A stretch of 47,206 nt of DNA from contig CALLKE010000030.1 in assembly GCA_938008555.1 (NCBI GenBank), positions 1 through 47,206 on the forward strand. The letters are read 5' to 3'. Below are positions 25,062 through 33,884 of the stretch, piece by piece. The stretch is from an uncultured Pedobacter sp. GTDB lineage: Bacteria > Bacteroidota > Bacteroidia > Sphingobacteriales > Sphingobacteriaceae. Every line of letters begins with the position of its first letter. Position 1 is the first letter of the stretch. The position numbers were made by a program, and so were the translations under genes. The notes under the pieces were generated by a model. The model worked only from the letters and a program-made list of their open reading frames with translations. It was not told the DNA's origin and did not search any database.

Positions 25062-25754
25062 ATGCTCATCAATCAAAAAATACTAAACGAAGAATTTGTG
25101 CTTCGAAATGCCGAGGTTCAGGATACAGCACAGATGGAATATGTGCAATCACAGTGTTATCCCACACTTTCAGGGGGAGAAATACTCAAAAAGCATCACT
25201 TTGAAAATCATATCAAGCTATTTCAGCAAGGGCAATTTGTCATTGAAGATCAAAAGAAAAACATCATAGCTACCACCAGTACATTTCTTTGTCACTTTCC
25301 AACACATGACCACACATTCTTAGAAGCTACTGATAATCTCTGGCTAACAAAATCACATGAAAAAGATGGTGATTGGATGTACGGAATAGACATGGGGGTA
25401 CTTCCATTGTATCGTGGAAAAGGGCTGTCTAAAGAATTATACAAGGCCCGACAAGAAATGTGCAAAATGCTTGAGATAAAAGGCCAAATTACAGTGGGAA
25501 TGACTATTGGTTATGGAAAATTCAGAAATCAATTATCAATCGAAGAATATTGTGAGAAGCTAAAAAATGATGAGCTCACTGACCCCACTGTATCCGCCCA
25601 AAGAAAAGCTGGCTTTGTATGGATCAGGCCCATTTTCAATTACCTGACCGACCCAGAAGCCGGCAATGCCAGCATTCTCATGTATTACCCCCTATCAGAC
25701 AAACCTAAACCCAATAATTTTCAACATGAATACACTCACATCAAGTCAAATTAA
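25062..25754 (+). CDS. GNAT family N-acetyltransferase
   Basis: A 230-residue acetyl-CoA-dependent acyltransferase. The coenzyme-A-binding motif is RGKGLSKELYKARQ, in the helix after the strand MYGIDMGVLPLY (about residues 107-130). Its C-terminal end overlaps the start of the aminotransferase gene by 29 bases, so the two are tightly coupled. The likely substrate is an amine or amino acid of the same pathway; this cannot be named. Confidence 0.82.
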   Translation: MLINQKILNEEFVLRNAEVQDTAQMEYVQSQCYPTLSGGEILKKHHFENHIKLFQQGQFVIEDQKKNIIATTSTFLCHFPTHDHTFLEATDNLWLTKSHEKDGDWMYGIDMGVLPLYRGKGLSKELYKARQEMCKMLEIKGQITVGMTIGYGKFRNQLSIEEYCEKLKNDELTDPTVSAQRKAGFVWIRPIFNYLTDPEAGNASILMYYPLSDKPKPNNFQHEYTHIKSN

Positions 25755-27090
25755 AAAAGTCACAGAAATTCCTGGACCAAAGAGTAAAGCAATCCTTGAA
25801 AGAAGAGCCAATGCAATTCCTAGTGGCCTAGGTAAAGCAACGGAGGTAGTGGTAGAAAAAGCAAAAGGAGCTCTTGTATGGGATGTAGACGGAAATCAGC
25901 TCATTGATTTTGCTGGTGGTATTGGAATGCTCAATCTAGGTCATTCACCTGATGAAGTAGTGCACGCTGTAAAAAAACAATTGGATGAATATATTCATCC
26001 TTGCTCATTGGTCACAACCTATGAACCTTATGTAGAACTTGCCGAACAATTAAACTCACTCACTCCGGGTACATTTCCCAAAAAAACCATGCTGACCACA
26101 TCAGGTTCAGAAGCAGTAGAAAATGCAGTTGGTATCGCTAAATATTACACCAAGAGAAATGCGGTCATTTGCTTTGAAGGATGTTATCACGGCAGGACCC
26201 TTCTCACTTTAAGCTTAACATCAAAATATGGGTTATTTAAAAGAGGATTTGGCTCCTTTGTGCAGGATATATACCGACTAGAAGCACCCAACATATACCG
26301 CAAGCCATCTCACCTAACAGAAGAAGAATATATTGATCACTGCATCCAAAGGTTTGATACAGCTCTAGTCGCACAAATAGATCCTTCGGCAGTTGCCGCC
26401 ATTATTATAGAACCCATTCAAGGTGAAGGTGGATTTATCCCAATGCCAAAAAAGTTTTTAGAGAAAATAAGGCAAGTATGTAGTGAGCACGGCATCGTAT
26501 TTATCGCAGATGAGGTACAATGCGGAGCCAGTAGATCCGGAAAATTTTTAGCGATCGAACATACTGGCGTAGTTCCAGACATGGTAACCATGGCCAAGTC
26601 CATAGGCTCAGGTTTACCAATTAGTGCAATAACAGGCAAAGCCGAAATAATGGATGCTCCCCACTTTGGAGGCTTGGGTGGTACTTATGGTGGTAGCCCA
26701 ATTGCAATTGCAGGGGCGAAAGAGACTTTAAAAGTTTTAACCTCTACTGAGTTCTTAAACAAAGCAAATCACGTAGGTGAAATAATCAGTTCGAGGCTTC
26801 ATGATATGAAAACTAAATTTTCTTGTATTGGCGATGTACGTGGTGTTGGCGCCATGCAACTCATGGAGTTTGTAACAGACCAAGAAAGCAGGGAGCCTTT
26901 TATGGATTTGGCAATGGATGTGATCAAGAAATCTGTTTCTAATGGATTGATACTTATTCGAGCAGGTTTATACACCAATTGCATTCGTTTTCTGCCGCCC
27001 ATTGTTATCACGGATGATCAGCTTCATGAAGGATTAGATGTGATTGAGCAAGCCATTGAAGATGCGCTGAGGGAAAGAAAGTTGATCTAA
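25726..27090 (+). CDS. Class III aminotransferase (GabT-like)
   Basis: A 454-residue PLP enzyme. The start is the ATG at 25726 (MNTLTSSQIKK); a frame open from 25666 runs back into the acetyltransferase gene. Motifs are DFAGGIGMLNLGH, TTSGSEAVENAVG, CYHGRTL, EPIQGEGGF, IADEVQCGASRSG and the Lys-containing MAKSIGSGLP, where the Lys should hold PLP. Closest to omega-amino-acid transaminases (4-aminobutyrate or 5-aminovalerate). Full length. Confidence 0.9.
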   Translation: MNTLTSSQIKKVTEIPGPKSKAILERRANAIPSGLGKATEVVVEKAKGALVWDVDGNQLIDFAGGIGMLNLGHSPDEVVHAVKKQLDEYIHPCSLVTTYEPYVELAEQLNSLTPGTFPKKTMLTTSGSEAVENAVGIAKYYTKRNAVICFEGCYHGRTLLTLSLTSKYGLFKRGFGSFVQDIYRLEAPNIYRKPSHLTEEEYIDHCIQRFDTALVAQIDPSAVAAIIIEPIQGEGGFIPMPKKFLEKIRQVCSEHGIVFIADEVQCGASRSGKFLAIEHTGVVPDMVTMAKSIGSGLPISAITGKAEIMDAPHFGGLGGTYGGSPIAIAGAKETLKVLTSTEFLNKANHVGEIISSRLHDMKTKFSCIGDVRGVGAMQLMEFVTDQESREPFMDLAMDVIKKSVSNGLILIRAGLYTNCIRFLPPIVITDDQLHEGLDVIEQAIEDALRERKLI

Positions 27091-27164
27091 AGCTACCGAC
27101 GGACCCTATTCTTCCATTCAGCACAAATTAATGCTTGAATAGGGCTCTTCTTCATCACACAAGC

Positions 27165-28808
27165 ATGAAAGAAAAACTAATATTCAATGCGCAAATAATC
27201 ACCATGGACCAAGCACATCCTCAAGCTAAGTCGATGGTGATTGATGTAAATGGAAGAATTAAAGCTATTGGAAATTTCATTCAATTAAAAAATGCATTCC
27301 CTGATGCAGAAAAAATTGATTTACATCATCAGACTGTACTCCCTGGATTTAATGATGCTCACATACACATTTGGAAAATTGGGCATTTACGAACGCTCAT
27401 GCTTGATCTCCGTGGAACACAATCCATCGAAGAATGCAAACAAAAGCTAAAAAAATTTGCAAAGGATAATCCAGGAACAAAATGGATACTGGCAAGAGGC
27501 ATCAATGAAGCAATATTGCAGGAAAAGAGACTTCCTACAAAAGAAGACCTCGATCAGGCGATTCCAGACAGGCCCGTTTTTATTATTCGGACTTGTGCCC
27601 ATATTGGTATTGCTAATTCACTGGCAATGCATCAATTGAAAGTCGACAAGGAGACTAAAATTCCCTTCGGGGGCAGAGTTGAAAAACATCCAAATGGAGA
27701 GCTTAATGGAATATTTTCCGAAAGAGCTTTAGGTCTAATCATGGATCACATTCCTCCTTTTACAAGGGAAGAGTATCAAAAAATGATACTCGAAGCACAA
27801 AATTATTTATTGAGTCTGGGTATTACCAGTGCCACTGACCCTGCCGCCGACCAAGAACTATTAGCTGTTTATACTGATTTGGATCAAAGGGGGTTGTTAA
27901 AAATGCGATTCAATGTATTTCCTTTGAGAATCCCTGATGGAAGCGATTGTATACTTCCATTACCTGATTTATACGAATCAGCGCATTTGCAAATCAAAAC
28001 TATCAAATTCTTTGCAGATGGGGGTTTGAGCAGTGCCACTGCTGCTCTGAATGTTCCCTATAAAAACACGGATCATGACCAGGGCGTTTTAAGATTATCG
28101 GATGACTTATTTCTAAAGGCAGCATCAGAAGCCGTATCGAGCGGATTTCGTATAGCTACACACGCAATCGGTCATCGAGCAGTTGATTTATGTTTAAATG
28201 TCTACGAAAAGTTGAATCAGATCAATCCACATTTAAATCACCGAATAGAGCATTTAGGATTTTTAGAGAAAAAAAACATTCCCATCTTTCAACAACTAAA
28301 GATAGCTGTAGCCATGCAACCTATTTTCATTTATGAACTTGCTAACAACTTTAAGAACACACTTTCTGATGAATTATTAAAAGTAGTTTACCCCATACGA
28401 TCTGTTCTCGATGCTCATATTACACTCGCTCTCTCCACAGATGGCCCCGTAGTGAAAGAGCTTAATCCATTCATCAACATTGCCACAGCCATTACGAGAC
28501 AATCGGCTGCTGGAGATGTTATTGGCATCGATCAAAAAATCTCCTTAGATGAGGCGCTGCATGCTTACACGATGGGTAGTGCTAAAATGGATAACCAAGA
28601 AAACACAAAAGGCAGCTTAAGCATAGGTAAGGTAGCTGACTTTATTATTGTTGATCAAAATCCATACAACTGCTCCGACTTGAGTCAAATCCAAATTTTG
28701 GAAACCTGGATTAATGGAAGTCGGGTATTCTTTGATTCTAGTTTTTCCCGAGATCTATTGCACAACCAAATAAAAAGGTCAACCTTTGCAGCTCAAAATA
28801 AAAATTAA
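27165..28808 (+). CDS. YtcJ-like metal-dependent amidohydrolase
   Basis: A 547-residue amidohydrolase-3 enzyme. The start is the ATG at 27165; the longer frame begins at a TTG ten codons earlier. The metal site shows HIH in FNDAHIHIWK (about residues 63-71), a KFFADGG strand, HAIGHRAVD and RIEHLGFL (later His ligands), and STDGP near residue 425. It probably cleaves an amide or N-acyl bond. It is the last gene of the NhaC-GNAT-aminotransferase group, 20 bases before efp. Confidence 0.88.
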   Translation: MKEKLIFNAQIITMDQAHPQAKSMVIDVNGRIKAIGNFIQLKNAFPDAEKIDLHHQTVLPGFNDAHIHIWKIGHLRTLMLDLRGTQSIEECKQKLKKFAKDNPGTKWILARGINEAILQEKRLPTKEDLDQAIPDRPVFIIRTCAHIGIANSLAMHQLKVDKETKIPFGGRVEKHPNGELNGIFSERALGLIMDHIPPFTREEYQKMILEAQNYLLSLGITSATDPAADQELLAVYTDLDQRGLLKMRFNVFPLRIPDGSDCILPLPDLYESAHLQIKTIKFFADGGLSSATAALNVPYKNTDHDQGVLRLSDDLFLKAASEAVSSGFRIATHAIGHRAVDLCLNVYEKLNQINPHLNHRIEHLGFLEKKNIPIFQQLKIAVAMQPIFIYELANNFKNTLSDELLKVVYPIRSVLDAHITLALSTDGPVVKELNPFINIATAITRQSAAGDVIGIDQKISLDEALHAYTMGSAKMDNQENTKGSLSIGKVADFIIVDQNPYNCSDLSQIQILETWINGSRVFFDSSFSRDLLHNQIKRSTFAAQNKN

Positions 28809-28828
28809 CGATTTTCTTATTTTAAGGT

Positions 28829-29389
28829 ATGGCAAAAGCATCAGAAATAAAAAATGGTAACATCTTACGTTTCAACGGTGACCTGGTAACAGTTGAGGAG
28901 TTTATACATCGCACACCAGGCAATCTTCGAGCATTTTATCAAGCACGTATGCGCAATGTAAAATCTGGAAAACTGGTAGAATATCGGTTTCGTACAGATG
29001 AAGAAGTAGAGATATGCCGCGTTGAGACGAATGACTATCAATATCTATATGACGAAGGTGATTTTTTTGTGGTCATGGATAACAATACCTACGAGCAATT
29101 TAATATTCCGAAATTCTTATTTGGCGATGCTGCTAAGTTCTTAAAAGAAGGAATGAGTGTTATCATTGCTTTTGAAAGTGAGGAACCTATTATGGCACAG
29201 ATGCCTTCCAATGTGGAATTAGAGATTACGTATACCGAACCTGCTGTTAAAGGAGATACCTCATCGGGTGCTCAGAAAATGGCCACTGTTGAAACTGGCG
29301 TTGAAATACGTGTTCCGCTGTTTATCAATCAAGGAGATAGAGTACGTGTAGATACTCGTACAGGAGAATATGTAGAACGAGTAAAGTAA
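28829..29389 (+). CDS. efp: Elongation factor P
   Basis: A 186-residue translation factor that relieves ribosome stalls at proline runs. KOW-like N-terminal domain and two OB domains are complete (LFINQGDRVRVDTRTGEYVERVK is the conserved end). The tip loop reads HRTPGNLRAF: Asn32 takes the place of the Lys34 that is modified in E. coli, and there is no Lys or rhamnosylation-type Arg at that exact position. This variant is common in Bacteroidota. A TAAGG ribosome-binding sequence lies four bases before the start. It is 20 bases after the amidohydrolase. Confidence 0.97.
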   Translation: MAKASEIKNGNILRFNGDLVTVEEFIHRTPGNLRAFYQARMRNVKSGKLVEYRFRTDEEVEICRVETNDYQYLYDEGDFFVVMDNNTYEQFNIPKFLFGDAAKFLKEGMSVIIAFESEEPIMAQMPSNVELEITYTEPAVKGDTSSGAQKMATVETGVEIRVPLFINQGDRVRVDTRTGEYVERVK

Positions 29390-29422
29390 CAGGTATCAAT
29401 GATACCTGTTATCATTGATTTT
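29387..29422. terminator. Two overlapping hairpins between efp and tssR
   Basis: Hairpin A: an 11-pair stem 29387-29397 with 29401-29411, whose left arm begins in the efp stop codon. Hairpin B: a 9-pair stem 29395-29403 with 29411-29419, followed by TTTT. They use shared bases and exclude each other. B is a good efp terminator; A is a tight palindrome usable from either side of the convergent pair. Confidence 0.65.
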
Positions 29423-31866
29423 CACGGGAGCTCCGGAGCTGATAACACATAATAGTCTACGCCATTGCTTTGAAATTTATTTTTCTCTGCATCATCTATC
29501 ATATTTTGGGCAACCTGTTGAATATATTTTATAATGGTTACGAAGTCATCTTTTTTTAATTTCTGACGATCATCTAGATCATCCACAGTATAAAGCTGTA
29601 ATAGAGGATTCTGAACTGGGTATCCTATAATCATACTTAAAGCGTCAGCTAGTCGCATATAAGCAACAGCTAATTTCTTTCTGGAATTTGCTTGTGCTTC
29701 TTTTGTTTTGCTCACATACTGCTTGTGTAAAATTCTTCGACTAGATCGCTTCTCCAAATTGTAATTAGTTCCACCTAGAATTTGCATTTCTTGTAATAAA
29801 GCATTGTATTCATCTGTATTGAGTACCAACTTGTACGTTTTATTCTCAATGGGGGTTGCTACAGATTTAGTGTATATGAAATTATCGCTTTTGAAACAGA
29901 TACCATCATTACTTAACTCATTAAGGTTTGCTTGCTCAAAATCTTGTTTGATGAGTGGATTAAATGATTCGTTTAGAAAATTTACATTTAAAATTTCACT
30001 AGATAATTTACTAAGGATATGATTATTATCTACAGAAGTTTGCCTAATCAAACTGTCTAAACCTGCTTGTAGAAATCGAACAGCCATATTCTTTCCCTTT
30101 TCAGGAAATATAAGTCCACCTTGTACCATACTTTCTGTAGGGTAGTTTAGAAAAAACATATTTTTAGTAGCCCCTCCTCTTAATACGGATTGTTCTCTTA
30201 TATCCTGTGGTGATACAAGCTTTTTTCTTTTGGTTTCGCTTAGATTCTTTGCTGACTGAATGAGGATATTTTGGCTTTGTAACACAAAGTTATTAGCCGT
30301 GATAAAATTTATATTTCTGGCTTGAAAGCATAACAATCGAGCATTTACACTACTTATTTCATCTATGACTTCTGAAGCATTCTCATTCTCATTACCTACA
30401 CTCCCTATAAGTACAATAATATTATTTTCATCTTCATGCCTTTTTAGCAATTTGGCAGCTCGAAGCAAACCAAGATACATGGCAGATGCCCCATTATCCT
30501 GTGTATTGCAAAGTGATAAACGACTAGATAAAGACCGCAAGTACGTTACAATCTCATCATACTTTGTTGTCAGTGGTAGCTCATCTACTACTTTTTGATT
30601 TGTTTTACAGTTTTGCACCTCCCTATTAGTATAGGTAACTATCCCATAACTCACGTGTGCACCTGGATATATTTCATTGAAACTATTTTGTGTGCTTTGC
30701 AATACATTTGATAGGTAAGGAAAAAAATTACCCATCCGATTATTACCTTCTATAACAAACACAACATTGTAAATCTTGGCATCATTCACGATATCTTTAA
30801 AATCAGTATATGTGATCATATTTCCGTCCACACCGTAAGCATTTCGTTTGCTTTTATCATATAAGGTGACCGGCATCTCTGTTTTAATGTATGTGTTCTG
30901 ATTTTGCTGTATTTTACCTTTTACAGGCAATTGAGCACACCAAGGAGCAGATCGCTCTGCCACCCAAGTGTCTTCCCATGTTAAACCAACTGGACGATCA
31001 ATTTTATCTTTTACCCGTGCGTTTTCCATCGTATAAAAAGGTACATCTACCCCAGCACTATCCTGAGGGCTAAAGTAAAGACGAGATCCCCAATCCTGCA
31101 CTAATAGTGTAGATACCCAACCTAATACATCTGCATTAGCACTTCCTGAAGTGAATTGAGCATTTCTCCCAAGCAAACAAAATCGTTTGTCAGGAGAGTA
31201 TTTATAAACGTAAACGTACTGATGCAGGCCCAAATACCCTTTTACTTTAGCTGCCTGATTTGGGCTTGTGAGTACCTTAACACTATCGTTATGAAATAAT
31301 TCAGCACATTGCAGGATACCTTGTGGCGATTTTAAAACGGTAAGGTATTTCTTAGGATATAATGTAACAGAATCAACGAAAGATCTATTAACGAGCAGAA
31401 ATTTGCTCTTTTCAGCCCAGCCATAATAGCTTGCTTTTTTAATATCTCCTATACGTCTGGGAAATATTCTCCCCCCAATGAGACTTGGATCATATTTTAC
31501 TAGCTGCAGAAAGCCCTTATTTTCATTAATCACATAAAAGCTTTCCATGAAGCCCATCGTCTTCAATTTACTTATCCCTCCTGGTTGCACATATGTTATA
31601 TTATTATCACGATCGCTATATACTACCCATGGTTCCTTATCTGGTTTTTCTTTACTCTCAGAAATTACATTAGGATACTCACTTTGTGCTGGCTTTTTCT
31701 TCACAGAAGACCCACGAGGAGGAGGTTGAGGTAATGTAGATATAGCAGGAGCAGCAGGAAGAGTGGGCACAGCAGGCACACTGGTTAAATTAGGGATCTG
31801 AGCTAATACAGTCCATCCATTTAATAGTAATAATAAAACAATAATCCAATAGGCTCTTGTCTTCAT
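29422..31866 (-). CDS. tssR: T6SS-iii component TssR
   Basis: An 814-residue exported protein, the largest part of the Bacteroidota T6SS envelope complex. A signal peptide ends at VLAQ. A Pro-rich stretch follows (about residues 24-55). SH3-like pieces (YYGWAEKSKFLLVN, VLGWVSTLLVQDWG) come next. A domain at about 366-560 reads like a von Willebrand A fold (VVFVIEGNNRMGNFF, then NNIIVLIGSVGNENEN), with the metal site altered from DxSxS. A long C-terminal region with many Asn and Lys ends at APELP. It is the last gene of the T6SS locus and converges with efp. Family assignment rests on context and length; TssR is specific to T6SS subtype iii. Confidence 0.8.
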   Translation of the reverse strand: MKTRAYWIIVLLLLLNGWTVLAQIPNLTSVPAVPTLPAAPAISTLPQPPPRGSSVKKKPAQSEYPNVISESKEKPDKEPWVVYSDRDNNITYVQPGGISKLKTMGFMESFYVINENKGFLQLVKYDPSLIGGRIFPRRIGDIKKASYYGWAEKSKFLLVNRSFVDSVTLYPKKYLTVLKSPQGILQCAELFHNDSVKVLTSPNQAAKVKGYLGLHQYVYVYKYSPDKRFCLLGRNAQFTSGSANADVLGWVSTLLVQDWGSRLYFSPQDSAGVDVPFYTMENARVKDKIDRPVGLTWEDTWVAERSAPWCAQLPVKGKIQQNQNTYIKTEMPVTLYDKSKRNAYGVDGNMITYTDFKDIVNDAKIYNVVFVIEGNNRMGNFFPYLSNVLQSTQNSFNEIYPGAHVSYGIVTYTNREVQNCKTNQKVVDELPLTTKYDEIVTYLRSLSSRLSLCNTQDNGASAMYLGLLRAAKLLKRHEDENNIIVLIGSVGNENENASEVIDEISSVNARLLCFQARNINFITANNFVLQSQNILIQSAKNLSETKRKKLVSPQDIREQSVLRGGATKNMFFLNYPTESMVQGGLIFPEKGKNMAVRFLQAGLDSLIRQTSVDNNHILSKLSSEILNVNFLNESFNPLIKQDFEQANLNELSNDGICFKSDNFIYTKSVATPIENKTYKLVLNTDEYNALLQEMQILGGTNYNLEKRSSRRILHKQYVSKTKEAQANSRKKLAVAYMRLADALSMIIGYPVQNPLLQLYTVDDLDDRQKLKKDDFVTIIKYIQQVAQNMIDDAEKNKFQSNGVDYYVLSAPELP

Positions 31867-31873
31867 ATCTCAA

Positions 31874-32755
31874 TCATTGATGTTGTTTTACATCGATATG
31901 CACAACACAAGTAGTTGTGTCTACTGTTCTTTGATCACTATTTACATATCCAATAGTAGTTCCATTGTCTAGTCTCAACCCCATACAATAGGAAAAGAAA
32001 TCATTTATTTTTTTCCCATCAACACTTACAGGAACATGTTCATCTTTACACAAATACTTGTTCACTAAGTAGTAGTAATTATCATTAAAATCTTGCCCAC
32101 GAGCAATTCGTTGCAGGTGAATTCGGATATCATTATTTACTGCATTAAGGACACCAGCGATATCTGTAGAGTCTATTTCTTTATAGGATGGCAATATCTT
32201 TACTACAAAAACAGAGGGATATTTACTATTCTCAGACATCAGCCGAATCGTATAACTACCTGGCTCATTATATTTATATATCACCTTTTCTTCACGGGAA
32301 TCTACACCAGGAGTTTCGCCCAAATTCCACCTCCAATGCATATCATGTCCTTGTGCAGTAAAAAAGAGATACTCCCCTTGAAAGCCTGACATAGGTCCAT
32401 CAATTGTTATAGGGTCATTTTGTACAGCAACAGCAGTTTCGTCATGCACATTAATTTGCATCATTTGAGTCAATTGATCATCAACTATGAGCTTAATGAG
32501 ATATTGCCCCGCTTTTTTATAAACATGAGACCCGTATCTACGAGTTGACTTGGTCCCATCGCCAAAGAGCCAAAGTCGAGATCGTGCCATTTTAGTACTA
32601 TCAGTAAAAGTGAAAGGTGTATTGACAGCAACTGTAATAGTACTTATATGTGCTAAAACTATTCGTTTAGGAAATATAGACTCTATTGTATATATCACTA
32701 ATCCTGTGAATATCACAATGAATATCATGATTAGAATCAGTCTTACCGTTTTCAT
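31874..32755 (-). CDS. T6SS-iii membrane-anchored PKD-domain protein (TssP-like)
   Basis: A 293-residue protein with one N-terminal membrane helix (LILIMIFIVIFTGLVIYTI) and two PKD-like beta-sandwich domains. The first is at about 45-105 (SRLWLFGDGTKSTRRYGSHVYKKAGQYLIKL), the second at about 120-190 (WRWNLGETPGVDSREEKVIYKYNEPGSYTI). A C-terminal domain follows. The start overlaps the preceding gene's stop by four bases, and tssR follows eight bases after. It should span the periplasm as part of the TssNQOPR complex. Whether it is TssP or TssQ cannot be settled from sequence alone; there is no lipobox, which argues against TssQ. Confidence 0.65.
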   Translation of the reverse strand: MKTVRLILIMIFIVIFTGLVIYTIESIFPKRIVLAHISTITVAVNTPFTFTDSTKMARSRLWLFGDGTKSTRRYGSHVYKKAGQYLIKLIVDDQLTQMMQINVHDETAVAVQNDPITIDGPMSGFQGEYLFFTAQGHDMHWRWNLGETPGVDSREEKVIYKYNEPGSYTIRLMSENSKYPSVFVVKILPSYKEIDSTDIAGVLNAVNNDIRIHLQRIARGQDFNDNYYYLVNKYLCKDEHVPVSVDGKKINDFFSYCMGLRLDNGTTIGYVNSDQRTVDTTTCVVHIDVKQHQ

Positions 32756-33279
32756 TGAGGAGTATTTTTATCGACACCTTGTTGAAGAGCAGCTTTCAAA
32801 TTCATTTTATTTTGACTTTCCTTAAATCCTATCTGGCACTTCTGCAATTGGTTTTTGAAAAGAATAACATTGCTCTGTTTTTTCTGCAGAATTTTCTTAT
32901 CATATAGCAACATCATATAGAAGTCTGCTGTTTGGCTAAATATTTTATAATGAGCATCACCTTCATTTCCGCTATAATAAGCCCTAATATTTGTGAGCTG
33001 GTTTTTGATATCGTTATCCGCATAAACAGCATTTAACGCAGGATTAAACACCTTAATGGCCTTGTATGCAGTATCGATCAATGACAAAGCTTCTTTCTGT
33101 TTCTTTAAAAAAATCCTTTCTTGTGCTGCTTTTTTATAAACAAGTGCTCGTATTGTTTCGTCATTGGTATTATAATTTCTAAAAATGAGCCAAGAAATGC
33201 CCCATACACTACCTAACAGAATAAGCAGTAGGTATATGAAATAAATATTTATTTCTCTAGCACTTAGTTTCGACTTCAT
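32752..33279 (-). CDS. T6SS-iii single-pass membrane protein (TssO/TssP-type)
   Basis: A 175-residue protein with a short cytosolic start, one membrane helix (about residues 13-32, YFIYLLLILLGSVWGISWLIF) and a helical periplasmic part. Start and stop overlap neighbours by ATGA on both sides, so it is part of a tightly coupled group. It resembles the preceding 173-residue protein in layout; one of them is likely TssO. Function: link in the envelope complex of the T6SS. Confidence 0.6.
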   Translation of the reverse strand: MKSKLSAREINIYFIYLLLILLGSVWGISWLIFRNYNTNDETIRALVYKKAAQERIFLKKQKEALSLIDTAYKAIKVFNPALNAVYADNDIKNQLTNIRAYYSGNEGDAHYKIFSQTADFYMMLLYDKKILQKKQSNVILFKNQLQKCQIGFKESQNKMNLKAALQQGVDKNTPQ

Positions 33280-33797
33280 TGTGATAGTGTTTCATCAGCA
33301 GATGGTGGTGCTTGCAGTTTCTTCTTTAATTGCTGATTATTAGTAATGCATGTCATTAAATCAGCGCGTAATGCTTCTTCATCAATACTTACAAGCCTAA
33401 TTGAATCTTTTATATTCAGGATATTATTGATCTTTTTGCTCAGATTTTTATAAGCAGTAAAATTAACTGTGGTATCACCCACACCACTAAGCATTGTCTT
33501 ACTCAGGTTCTCTTTTTCATTACTAATCAAACGCTGAAGTTCTAAGTTATTAGTAACTCTATCGCTGTTAAGCAATTCCATATGTAAATACATGGAATCT
33601 ACCTGGCCTGAAAGAGACTCGTATTTTACAGCCAATTGGTCATATTTATTTGCCTCCCGAACTAGCAATATCCCCTCTGCCTCCGCAATACTGAAATACG
33701 TATACATACATAATATGCATACGAGTAGAAGAAAGGCGAAATTGAACGCAAACATCAAGGTCCGCCTACTAATTTCAGGAGCATTTAATGGTTTCAT
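33276..33797 (-). CDS. tssO: T6SS-iii single-pass membrane protein TssO
   Basis: A 173-residue protein, starting at the ATG at 33797 (MKPLNAPEISRRTLMFAFNF); a longer frame adds 19 poorly matching residues. The layout is a short cytosolic tail, one membrane helix (about 15-36) and a helical, coiled-coil-like periplasmic part. The MKPLN...RR start is like TssO proteins. It follows tssK by 87 bases. Confidence 0.62.
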   Translation of the reverse strand: MKPLNAPEISRRTLMFAFNFAFLLLVCILCMYTYFSIAEAEGILLVREANKYDQLAVKYESLSGQVDSMYLHMELLNSDRVTNNLELQRLISNEKENLSKTMLSGVGDTTVNFTAYKNLSKKINNILNIKDSIRLVSIDEEALRADLMTCITNNQQLKKKLQAPPSADETLSQ

Positions 33798-33884
33798 AAT
33801 CCTACATCTTATCGTACCCAAACGAATAAAAAATGTCAAAACATGATATTGCAAAAACCCTATATCATTGCTTATACATTACTT

